64,000 bases of DNA from JAIESQ01 sp964495375 (GTDB lineage Bacteria > Planctomycetota > Planctomycetia > Pirellulales > JAEUIK01). The stretch lies in contig CAZBWM010000033.1 of the NCBI GenBank assembly GCA_964495375.1, forward strand, positions 1-64,000, in the 5' to 3' direction. Shown here in pieces: positions 1-7,341 of this stretch (position 1 is its first letter; the number at the start of each line of letters is the position of its first letter). The notes below the pieces were generated by a model. It made no database searches. It saw only the letters and a program-made list of their open reading frames with translations, and was not told where the DNA came from. The translations under genes and the position numbers were made by a program.

Positions 1-1
1 G

Positions 2-106
2 GGTGGCGGCCGCAGCGGCGGCGGCGGCTACGGCGGCGGCGGCGGTGGTGGTCGTGGTGGCTACGGTGGCGGTGGCGGCGGCGGTGGCCGCGGCGCTCGT
101 TACTAG
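2..106 (+). CDS. C-terminal end of a glycine-rich protein, probably an RRM RNA-binding protein (5' partial)
   Basis: Only the last 34 codons and a TAG stop lie in the window. They encode almost nothing but Gly with regularly placed Tyr and Arg (a GGYGGGGG-RGG pattern ending in GARY). Such Gly/Tyr/Arg-rich tails are typical of the small RRM-type RNA-binding proteins of cyanobacteria and planctomycetes, where the tail follows a single RRM. The RRM itself would lie upstream of base 1, so the family assignment rests on the tail alone. A strong intrinsic terminator follows 60 bases after the stop, which supports this being the end of a transcript. Confidence 0.6.
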   Translation, partial: GGGRSGGGGYGGGGGGGRGGYGGGGGGGGRGARY

Positions 107-165
107 GCGACTGCGACGCGCTTGCTAACGCGCGTAACCGAATCGTTTTGCGATTCGATCAGTAC

Positions 166-240
166 GAGAGGGCGCGGCTTCGGCTGGGCCACTGCTTCGC
201 AAGGGGCCGTGGCTGGCGGAAGTCGCGCCCTCTCTTTTTC
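166..240 (+). terminator. Rho-independent terminator after the glycine-rich gene
   Basis: A 15-base arm at 166-180 pairs with 220-234 (one G-U pair, otherwise complementary), and the second arm is followed directly by a T run at 235-239. The 39-base loop can form an inner GGCC hairpin. Position and orientation fit termination of the glycine-rich gene ending at 106. Confidence 0.75.
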
Positions 241-268
241 TGCGCGCACTCGAACCGGTCGGCCGATA

Positions 269-306
269 TTCAGTGGGCAGTGAGCCGAAATTCAGTGGGC
301 AGTGAG
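269..306. repeat. Short tandem duplication, 22-base period
   Basis: The 16-mer TTCAGTGGGCAGTGAG occurs at 269-284 and again at 291-306, giving a 22-base period with near-identical spacers. It lies in the short gap between the terminator and the end of the convergent hemG gene. No function is apparent. Confidence 0.7.
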
Positions 307-345
307 TCGGCAACCTCCCGCACGCATGCGATGCGCTGAAGCCTG

Positions 346-1878
346 TCACGCTTCCCGATTCGGCGGCGCGAATAAGCGCTCGGCGGCCGCTTCTCCGCTC
401 GCGATGCAAGCCGGAATGCCCACACCACCAAAAGCGTTCCCCGCCAGGGCCAGCCGTGGCAACTCGGCGGCCAACGCCTCGATTCGCGCGACCCGTTCGC
501 AGTGCCCAAGGTGGTACTGGGGCATCGAGCGCCTCCATCGCGCGACGTGCCAGTAAGCGGGCTCGCCGCGCAACCCAATCAGCTCTCCGAGCTCGTTGGT
601 TACGATTTTCCGAAGCTCCGCGTCGGGCAGTTCGACCGCCGACGGATCGCTGGCTCCGCCGACGAACACGCGCAACAGCGCGTGGCCCGCTGGCGCGCGG
701 CCGGCGTACTTGGCGCTCGCGAAACTGCACGCCAGGATGCGGCGCCCCTCGATCGCCGGCACCACAAACCCCGAGGCATCCAGCGCGTGCGCGATCTGCT
801 CGCGCCGGTAACCCGCCAGCACGACCGCCGATCCGGCGTATTCGATATTCCGTAACTCGTCGGCCAATACTGGCGCCAGCGGTGCGAATAACTCTCCGCA
901 GATTGGAGCGGGCAACGCGAGCACCAAGCCATCGAAGGTCTCGCGGTGCTCAAGGTTGGTATCGGTCGCGCGCCAGGTTAGTTGCCACTGCGGGCCAGCC
1001 GCCGTGGACGTCGCGCTCGACATTACGTCCGCATCGGTGACTCGAACAATCGACGTCACTAGCGAAGCTAGCCGCAGCGTGCCCGCTGGCAAACGATTTA
1101 CGAGTTTCTCGACGAGTGTTTCCAATCCCCCGCGTATGGTGACGAATAGGTTGTAGCGTGCTCCGCTGGAACTCTGCGCCGCCGCGCTGGGCTTCGCTGC
1201 GGAACCGCTGGCTCGCGCCTCGCGCGACAGCCCGCGCAGCAAGCTGCCGTCGCGACGTTCGAAATCGTAGAACCGCCGCAGCGCCGCGCGCATGCTGAGC
1301 TTCTCGGGATCGGCCGTGTAGATGCCGGCCACGAGCGGCTGCACAAGCCGCTCGAAAGCTTCGCGCCCCAGGCGCCGGCGGGCAAAGTCTCCCAGCGATT
1401 CGTCGGCGTCGTCCGTCCGCGGCGGCACCAACGGTTCGGCCAACACTCGCAACTTGGCGGGCCAGCTCAACAGTGGGCTCGCCAACAGCGGGGCCGCGCG
1501 TCGCGGCGCCATCAGTGCGAAGCCTGCGGGGATGCGTTCGAGCTTGCCGCGCGACACCACATAAGCAGTACGGGCACCAGCTTCAACCGAGATCAACTCA
1601 TCGGCCAGCCCCAACCGCGTGCACAGGTTGGTCGCCGTCTGGGGATTGGTGATGAAGTTGTCGGGCCCCGTCTCCGCGAGAAAACCATCGACGCACAGCG
1701 TGTGGATGACACCGCCGGCGCGCGAGCTGGCTTCCAGCAGGGTGATTTCGACGCTCTCGTCGAGCTCGCGCAGGCGATGAGCGGCCGCCAATCCACTGAT
1801 GCCGGCCCCCACGATGGCGACGCGCCGCGGTCTGGGCACGCCAGTGGCCACTTCGCCGATCGGTTGTGCCGTGTTCAA
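346..1878 (-). CDS. hemG: Protoporphyrinogen (or coproporphyrinogen) oxidase, HemY type
   Basis: This FAD enzyme carries out the six-electron oxidation of protoporphyrinogen IX, or coproporphyrinogen III in the coproporphyrin-dependent route, late in haem synthesis. The N-terminus has a Rossmann FAD-binding motif (VAIVGAGISGLAAAHRL, about residues 20-36), followed by the acidic residue and Gly pair of the dinucleotide fold (LLEASSRAGG) and the family segment ETGPDNFI. The C-terminus has the second FAD-contacting segment (LALAGNAFGGVGIPACI). The length of 510 residues fits the HemY-type oxygen-dependent family (often named hemG or hemY in annotations), not the small flavodoxin-like HemG. It is transcribed alone, divergent from the phosphodiesterase gene at 2038. 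Sequence alone does not tell the protoporphyrin from the coproporphyrin substrate. Confidence 0.93.
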   Translation of the reverse strand: MNTAQPIGEVATGVPRPRRVAIVGAGISGLAAAHRLRELDESVEITLLEASSRAGGVIHTLCVDGFLAETGPDNFITNPQTATNLCTRLGLADELISVEAGARTAYVVSRGKLERIPAGFALMAPRRAAPLLASPLLSWPAKLRVLAEPLVPPRTDDADESLGDFARRRLGREAFERLVQPLVAGIYTADPEKLSMRAALRRFYDFERRDGSLLRGLSREARASGSAAKPSAAAQSSSGARYNLFVTIRGGLETLVEKLVNRLPAGTLRLASLVTSIVRVTDADVMSSATSTAAGPQWQLTWRATDTNLEHRETFDGLVLALPAPICGELFAPLAPVLADELRNIEYAGSAVVLAGYRREQIAHALDASGFVVPAIEGRRILACSFASAKYAGRAPAGHALLRVFVGGASDPSAVELPDAELRKIVTNELGELIGLRGEPAYWHVARWRRSMPQYHLGHCERVARIEALAAELPRLALAGNAFGGVGIPACIASGEAAAERLFAPPNREA

Positions 1879-2037
1879 AATGTCCTCGCGCGAAGTGACA
1901 GCCGATTGCCCGTTTTCTCGCCTGTATCCCTACCACGCATGATACCCGCTTGCAAAGCCGGGCCTGGCGACCGAAGCTGGTAGGCAGTCCATTAACATTG
2001 CCGCTATGGCACGTCGTGCTTCGGTCGTGGACCTGTC

Positions 2038-3579
2038 ATGTTGAGAATTCGCCCCGCGGTTTGGTTAGCGCTTGTCGGGGCATCGCTGCTCATTGCGCCG
2101 GCGCGCGGGAACGATCCCCTGTTCCAGCCAGTCCAACCACCGCGACGAGTTCAACTGATGCTCCACCGCGGCGCCATGCGGCAAGCTCCTGAAAACACAG
2201 TGCCCGCGATTCAGCACGCCATCGACGATGGCCTGGAATGGGTCGAAGTCGACGTCCGGCTCACAAGCGACGGACAGCATGTGCTGGTGCACAATGATCG
2301 CGTCGATGAAGTCAGCGACGGCCAGGGGCTGGTCCGCGAGCTGTCGCTGGCCGCCCTGCAAAAACTCGACGCCGGCAGTTGGTTCGCGCCTCGCTTCACT
2401 GGAACACGATTCTTGTCGCTCCCGGAGTGTCTGGCTCTCACTAAGGGAAAAATCAATCTCTACCTCGACATCAAGCAGGCCAATCCGCAGCGGCTGGTCG
2501 ACGAGATTTGCGCCGCGAGCATGGAAAAGCAAGTGCTGGTGTACGACGACGCGGCCACCGTGGCCGAGGTGCGCCGCCTGTCCGACGGCGCGGTGCCGAT
2601 CATGCTCAAATGGCGTCCGAGCGAGGCGATCGAGGCCTTTGTACAGCAGCATCAGCCGGCTGCCGTCGAGATCGATGCGGCCGACGTCACGCCCGAGGCC
2701 TGCACGCGATTTCATGAACTCGGCGTGAAGGTGCAGGCCAAGACACTCGGCGACCTCGACCGCCGCGACATTTGGGATACCGTGCTCGCGGCCGGCGTCG
2801 ACTTCATTCAAACCGATCGGGCTGAAGAACTGTTGGCGTTTCGTCTGCGAGCGCTGCGCAAGCACGCTCCGGTGAAGATCGCCCTGCATCGCGGGGCCAA
2901 GCGCTACGCGCCAGAAAACACGCTGCCTGCCCTGGAAAAAGCGATTGGGCTGGGGGCTGACTTCGTCGAGTTCGATGTGCGCCTGACGTCCGACAAACAG
3001 CCGGTACTGCTGCACGATGCCGCGCTCGATCGCACGACCGATGCGCAGGGACCGGTGGCTGCCCTGTCGCTGGTCGATGTGCAAAAGCTCGATGCGGGAA
3101 GCTGGTTCGGCCGGCCGTTCACTGGCACCCGCGTGCCGACGCTCGACGAGTTCCTGACGACGATTCGCGGCCGGGCTGAGCTCTACTTCGACGCCAAGAA
3201 CATTCCGCCCGATCAGTTGGCCGAGGCCCTCGCGCGGCATGGACTCGTCGAAGACACCGTCGTGTTTCAAGGGCCCGCATACCTGGCGAAGCTGCGTGCG
3301 ATCGAGCCGCGCATCCGCCGAATGCCGCCGCTGTATCGGCCTGAGCAGCTCGATAAGCTGATCGAGTCCGTCGCCCCGTACGCCGTGGACGCGGCCTGGG
3401 AAAGCCTGTCGGCGGAGTTGATCGCCCGCTGTCATAAGCGCGGCGTGCAGGTCTTTTCCGATGGCATCGACGAGTCGGTCGAGGATTATTTGCAGGTGAT
3501 CGGCTGGGGGATCGATGTGATCCAGACCGATCATCCGTTGCGCGTGTTGCGGGCCATTGAACTCAAGCTTCAGAACTGA
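2038..3579 (+). CDS. Exported glycerophosphodiester phosphodiesterase with two tandem GDPD domains
   Basis: The GDPD family hydrolyses glycerophosphodiesters to sn-glycerol-3-phosphate and an alcohol. A signal peptide covers about residues 1-24 (hydrophobic core WLALVGASLLIAPA). Two homologous GDPD domains follow, about residues 38-265 and 278-510. Each has HRG, PENT, an acidic E-V/F-DVRLTSD segment and an IKQ/AKN lysine strand. Copy 2 keeps the canonical HD...DRTTDAQG motif. Copy 1 has HND and DEVSDGQG at the same place, so it has diverged in a substrate-site segment. The most economical reading is an internal duplication with one fully canonical and one altered domain. The next gene begins 12 bases downstream, so the two are probably co-transcribed. 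Confidence 0.9.
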   Translation: MLRIRPAVWLALVGASLLIAPARGNDPLFQPVQPPRRVQLMLHRGAMRQAPENTVPAIQHAIDDGLEWVEVDVRLTSDGQHVLVHNDRVDEVSDGQGLVRELSLAALQKLDAGSWFAPRFTGTRFLSLPECLALTKGKINLYLDIKQANPQRLVDEICAASMEKQVLVYDDAATVAEVRRLSDGAVPIMLKWRPSEAIEAFVQQHQPAAVEIDAADVTPEACTRFHELGVKVQAKTLGDLDRRDIWDTVLAAGVDFIQTDRAEELLAFRLRALRKHAPVKIALHRGAKRYAPENTLPALEKAIGLGADFVEFDVRLTSDKQPVLLHDAALDRTTDAQGPVAALSLVDVQKLDAGSWFGRPFTGTRVPTLDEFLTTIRGRAELYFDAKNIPPDQLAEALARHGLVEDTVVFQGPAYLAKLRAIEPRIRRMPPLYRPEQLDKLIESVAPYAVDAAWESLSAELIARCHKRGVQVFSDGIDESVEDYLQVIGWGIDVIQTDHPLRVLRAIELKLQN

Positions 3580-3591
3580 GACAACTTGCGG

Positions 3592-4788
3592 ATGCGTATC
3601 GCCCTGTTCGGCTTAAGTGAAGAAACATTGCCACTGGCGCGGGCGATTCTCGCGCGGCCTGACCTGCCGCTCGCGTGGGCGAGCGAACTCGGCGAGTACC
3701 GGGCCGAGATCGCCCGGCTCGCGCCGCTGACGACTTTCGATGAGCCTTGGGAAACCTTGATTGGTGGCACCTCGGCCGATCTGGTGATCGTTTCGCGTGG
3801 GCCAGACGAAGAGCTGCGCGCCGAGCAATTGCGCAAGCTGATCGCGGCCGGCGTGCCGCTGGTGGTTGAGCATCCGATTCATACGTCAATGCTCGTGGCC
3901 TACGAGCTGGAGATGATTCGCAAGGAAGTCGGCTCGCTCTTGGTGCCCTACGACGCCACACTCTACAGCGGCGCGTTCCAATTGCTGCAGTTATCCGTGC
4001 TGTCCGAGAAGTCGTCGATCGGCGCGATCGAACAGGTGATTGTCGATCAGCGCCGGCAAAATCGTTCGCCCGAGCGGGTGCGTGAGCTATTCGCCCGCGA
4101 TGCACTACTGCTGCGCATGTTATGCGGCGACCTGACGCGGCTCTCCGCGATGGCCCCCGCGGCGGCCGCCGACCCGTACGCCAACTTGGGCATTCAACTC
4201 TCCGGGCCGTCGGGCTCGCTCGTTCGCTGGTCGATCGCCCCGCGCGACGAGCTCACCGGTGAGCGGTTCACGGTGATCGGGGCGATTGGTCGCGCGACGC
4301 TCACCATTCCCGAGCAAGGCAACTACCGGCTCGAAGTGCGCAGCGAGCGCGGAGACACTGCCCAGGAAATCGAGCGCAGTCGAACTGCAAACGAAGAGCT
4401 TGAACGGCTGCTCGCCTTGCTCGACCGCGGCGAGTTTGAGCCCGACTGGTCTGACGCTTCGCGCGCCATCGAGCTGGCCGATTCGATCGATCGCAGCTTG
4501 AAGAAATCGCGTACCGTCGACCTCTACAACGAAGACTTCACCGAGCAGGGAACCTTCAAAGGGACGATGACCTCGCTCGGCTGCGGATTGCTATTGATCT
4601 CGCTCGGCGTGTTGGTCGTCGGCGTGGCGGGCGTGACGATGGGAATCAAGTGGGCCACTTACTGGCCTCAGGCATTATTTCTCGTGCTGATTGCGTTCTT
4701 GGGACTGCAGCTCTTGAAGCTGGTGTTTCCCGATCAGCCGGCTGGCGGAACAACCAGCGACAATGCGGCAAGCGAGCGCGGCGACTAG
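3592..4788 (+). CDS. Gfo/Idh/MocA-like oxidoreductase fold with C-terminal membrane anchor
   Basis: The N-terminus (MRIALFGLSEETLPLARAI) reads like the first strand and glycine loop of a Rossmann fold, and LVIVSRGPDEE followed by AGVPLVVEHP matches the nucleotide-binding region of Gfo/Idh/MocA proteins. The middle lacks a clear catalytic Lys-His pair, so activity is uncertain. Near the C-terminus (about residues 325-385) two hydrophobic helices are separated by a short basic loop, which would anchor the protein in the membrane. I chose the ATG at 3592; a TTG two codons upstream (3586) is possible. It lies 12 bases after the phosphodiesterase stop and converges on mutM. The specific function is unknown. 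Confidence 0.8.
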   Translation: MRIALFGLSEETLPLARAILARPDLPLAWASELGEYRAEIARLAPLTTFDEPWETLIGGTSADLVIVSRGPDEELRAEQLRKLIAAGVPLVVEHPIHTSMLVAYELEMIRKEVGSLLVPYDATLYSGAFQLLQLSVLSEKSSIGAIEQVIVDQRRQNRSPERVRELFARDALLLRMLCGDLTRLSAMAPAAAADPYANLGIQLSGPSGSLVRWSIAPRDELTGERFTVIGAIGRATLTIPEQGNYRLEVRSERGDTAQEIERSRTANEELERLLALLDRGEFEPDWSDASRAIELADSIDRSLKKSRTVDLYNEDFTEQGTFKGTMTSLGCGLLLISLGVLVVGVAGVTMGIKWATYWPQALFLVLIAFLGLQLLKLVFPDQPAGGTTSDNAASERGD

Positions 4789-4808
4789 ATTTCGGCCGGT
4801 GCCTCTGG

Positions 4809-5648
4809 TCACTTCTTCTGGCACGCCGGGCAATAGAACGTCGAACGCTGCGCCTGCACGATCCGCACCACGCGCCCTGCTCGACAGCGCGTGCACGACT
4901 GGTCCGCTCGGTCGTAGACGCGGTGATGATTCTGGTAACCTCCGGCCTGGTTCAACGCATTGCGATAAGTGCCATCGGCGAGGGTCGACCCCTCGTAGCG
5001 GATGGCCGTGGCCAGTACATCATGCATCGAGGCCACGATCGCCTGCCAGTCGCCGCGGGTCAACCGATCGCAACGCCGCGCCGGATGAATCCCGCACAGG
5101 TGCAGAATCTCCGACGCGTACAGGTTGCCGACGCCGGCCAAGGCCCGCTGATCCAACAGCGCCACCTTGATCGCCCGGCGGCTCGCCTTTAAGCGGTCGC
5201 GCAACTGCTCGGCGGTGATCTCGAGCGCGTCGGGCCCAAGCTTTTCGAGTCCGTAGCGAGTTGCGAATTCTTCGCCTGTAACCAGCCGCGCGGAGCCCAG
5301 CCCCCGACGATCCCAAAACAATAACTGCCGCGGTCCGCCGCCCACCAGTTCCAGCCGCAGCCGCAAGTGCTCGATGTCCGGCGGATCAGCCAACAGCACC
5401 AGCCCGGTCATCCGCGGTTCGAAGATCAACCGGTCGCTGGAGTCGAGCTCGATCACTACGCGCTTGCCGGCTCGCGCCGTGCCGATGATCGTTGTACCGA
5501 CGAGCCGCGCGCGCCATTGCGGCATCCGCGCTGGCGTCAGCGAGATCGGCCGCAACTTGCACGTCGGGCGTTCGACCGCGGCCACCCGAGCGCCGACGAC
5601 CGGCGCGATACCCCGCCGCATCGTTTCGACTTCAGGCAACTCGGGCAT
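4809..5648 (-). CDS. mutM: Formamidopyrimidine-DNA glycosylase (Fpg/MutM)
   Basis: This base-excision-repair enzyme removes 8-oxoguanine and formamidopyrimidines and nicks the abasic site. The start MPELPEVETMRRG gives the catalytic Pro2 and Glu3. A lysine in GKRVVIEL is the conserved DNA-contact lysine. The helix-two-turn-helix region (LLDQRALAGVGNLYASEIL) is intact. A C-terminal zinc finger is formed by Cys252, Cys255, Cys273 and Cys276. The length of 279 residues is normal for the family. About 100 bases separate it from the co-oriented gene upstream (5754-6302). Confidence 0.96.
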   Translation of the reverse strand: MPELPEVETMRRGIAPVVGARVAAVERPTCKLRPISLTPARMPQWRARLVGTTIIGTARAGKRVVIELDSSDRLIFEPRMTGLVLLADPPDIEHLRLRLELVGGGPRQLLFWDRRGLGSARLVTGEEFATRYGLEKLGPDALEITAEQLRDRLKASRRAIKVALLDQRALAGVGNLYASEILHLCGIHPARRCDRLTRGDWQAIVASMHDVLATAIRYEGSTLADGTYRNALNQAGGYQNHHRVYDRADQSCTRCRAGRVVRIVQAQRSTFYCPACQKK

Positions 5649-5753
5649 GGGTAGGGAATAGAGGTCAGGGGTTAGAGATCAGGGGTCAGGGTTTCGGGGT
5701 CAGAGCATCAGCACTTTATCGAACTCTAGCCACTAGCCACTGCCCACGAATCA

Positions 5754-6302
5754 CTACACCGGCGTGACGATTTCCAGCAACTCGACCGCTGGTTCGTGAT
5801 TGCAGTAGATCAGGGCCGTGCGTCCGTAGGTTTCAACGCCGGCAGGAGTGCCGAACAGCTTTTGCAGGTCGCGCCCCGGCTCCACGCGCCACAGCGCCAC
5901 GAGCTCGACCGACCGCAACACGTTGTGCTCGATCAGCACGCGACCCAGCGGCGTCGTCTCGGCCTCGATTTCGGCGCGGGCGGCGTCGGGCAGATACTCG
6001 AATGCGACACGCATGATGCCGAACTGCACCACTCGGCGATCGCGCCGCCGGCGCAGCAAAATCTTGCGCGCGTAATGGCTCGCCGTCACCTGCTTGGCCA
6101 GCACCTCTACATCGACCCGATCGCCGTGATGCGCCTCGACGGTCTCCGTCATGTGCCCTGTATGGGCCAACAGTGGGCGATAGGCGGCGGGCATGGCCTC
6201 GGCCGACTTCTCAGTAAAGTGGCCCAGCTCGCCGCCATCTTCATAGAACAGGCGAACGAGTGTCTCGAGATCGACCGACACGGGCTCTGGTCCTAAAGGC
6301 AT
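5754..6302 (-). CDS. Chorismate pyruvate-lyase-like protein (DUF98/UbiC-like fold)
   Basis: The 182-residue protein has the order of segments seen in chorismate-lyase-like proteins: LLAHTGHMTETVEAHHG, then a strand pair ending ASHYARKILLRR, then PLGRVLIEHNVLRSVELVALWRV, then the final strand ALIYCNHEPAVELLEIVTP. The PLG followed by a basic residue, and the Arg after the MTE-containing segment, resemble ligand contacts of chorismate lyase. Known members split chorismate to 4-hydroxybenzoate and pyruvate or, in the DUF98 branch, act on related compounds. The actual substrate cannot be read here. It is co-directional with mutM but shows no functional link to it. Confidence 0.65.
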   Translation of the reverse strand: MPLGPEPVSVDLETLVRLFYEDGGELGHFTEKSAEAMPAAYRPLLAHTGHMTETVEAHHGDRVDVEVLAKQVTASHYARKILLRRRRDRRVVQFGIMRVAFEYLPDAARAEIEAETTPLGRVLIEHNVLRSVELVALWRVEPGRDLQKLFGTPAGVETYGRTALIYCNHEPAVELLEIVTPV

Positions 6303-6608
6303 GATGCACTCAGCACGCGGGCAACGGGTGAAGGCCCCGACTCAATCGGCAGGCGAACGTTACTGCGGCGGGTGGATTTGCAGGCCGGGCAGGTACGTTG
6401 CTCGCGGATAGTCCCGCGCGACGGGCCGGCGCTGCAAGGTGGGTGTGCTCTTCAGATTATACCAACCGCGGGGAAAAGGCTATCCGGGCGGACTCCCTCG
6501 GCAAGGCAATTTCGCCAAAGGTTGGCGAACAAAACGATTACCGCGCCGCCGCCTGGCGTGCCCCCGCAGGCGCTTGCCAGGCGCGTGCAGGAAGCCGAAA
6601 ATACCTTC
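6303..6608. other. Intergenic region before the toxin-antitoxin pair
   Basis: About 300 bases between the divergent chorismate-lyase-like gene and the antitoxin gene. The antitoxin reading frame stays open upstream to 6372, but the extension is low-complexity and has no sign of conservation. It presumably holds both promoters. I see no other feature. Confidence 0.4.
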
Positions 6609-6842
6609 ATGGACATGCCAGTTGAACTGCAAGCCGCCGTCAATGCTGCTCAGGGTACTCCGGTGGAGATGATCGATCCGCGGACGAACGAGCACTTCGT
6701 ATTGGTCCGCGCGGATTTCTACGAACGGATCAAGTCGCTGTTGGAATATGACGAGCCGACCGCCGACGAACAAACGGCGCTGATCCAGGAAATCGGCAAA
6801 TCAGCAGGTTGGGAAGACGCGTCCGCTGATGGGTTGATATGA
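6609..6842 (+). CDS. Antitoxin-like protein of a MazEF/PemIK-type module
   Basis: This 77-residue acidic protein starts MDMPVELQAAVNAAQG and contains PVEMIDPRTNEHFVLVRADFYERI. Such short proteins commonly precede PemK/MazF toxins in planctomycetes. Its stop overlaps the toxin start in an ATGA arrangement (ATG at 6839, TGA at 6840-6842), the usual translational coupling in these modules. I chose the ATG at 6609 because the sequence upstream of it is not protein-like. It probably binds and neutralises the toxin and represses the operon, by analogy. The partner is frameshifted, so this may be an orphan antitoxin. Confidence 0.65.
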   Translation: MDMPVELQAAVNAAQGTPVEMIDPRTNEHFVLVRADFYERIKSLLEYDEPTADEQTALIQEIGKSAGWEDASADGLI

Positions 6843-7164
6843 AGCGCGGTGAAGTCGTCGCTTTCGACTACCCGTTTTCCGACGGTTCCGGATCCAAAGT
6901 TCGTCCGGCGCTGGTCGTCAGTTCTGACGCACTGCCGAAGCGCGACGTGATTCTGGCGATGATCAGTGGAACCTCAAGTTCCACGAGCTTTGCAATCGAC
7001 CTGGCTCGGAGCCCACCTCGGGCGTCAAGAAGCCTTGGCATGTTCGTTGCGACAAGTCGTTCTCGACGGATCAAAGTCGAGTGATCGGCTCGGTTGGTCG
7101 GCTTTCGCCCAAAGCAATGAAACAGATCAACGACGCACTTAAGGCCGTATTTGGCTTGAAGTGA
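6839..7164 (+). pseudogene. MazF/PemK-like toxin with a frameshift
   Basis: The first frame gives MKRGEVVAFDYPFSDG and KVRPALVVSSDALPKRDVI, the N-terminal half of the MazF/PemK endoribonuclease family. It then runs into unrelated residues and stops at 7084. Continuing in another frame from about 7010 gives VKKPWHVRCDKSFS and GRLSPKAMKQINDAL, the expected C-terminal half, ending in TGA at 7162-7164. The span is 326 bases, so a single base is missing (or two are extra), probably within 7000-7015. This is either a real inactivating mutation or a sequencing error. If real, the toxin is dead and only the antitoxin remains intact. Confidence 0.75.
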
Positions 7165-7341
7165 AATAGTTGATGAGTCGCATCTGGGCTATTACAGATT
7201 CACCCCGTTGCCGATCGGCCCCCGTCGCGAGACAATCAGAAGTCGCGGCCGACGCGCGATCGTGGGCGACATCTCCCCCCGCGAACTCTCGCGCCGCCGC
7301 TTGCCCCCAAGACGGAACGCCCTGCGTCCGAAGGAATCGCG

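Noticed and set aside
269..306. Possible start of a CRISPR array
   Set aside because: Only two copies, with a 22-base period and no spacer diversity; no cas gene nearby.
2065..3534. Minus-strand frame opposite the two-domain phosphodiesterase
   Set aside because: Composition only; the plus-strand gene has clear motifs in both domains.
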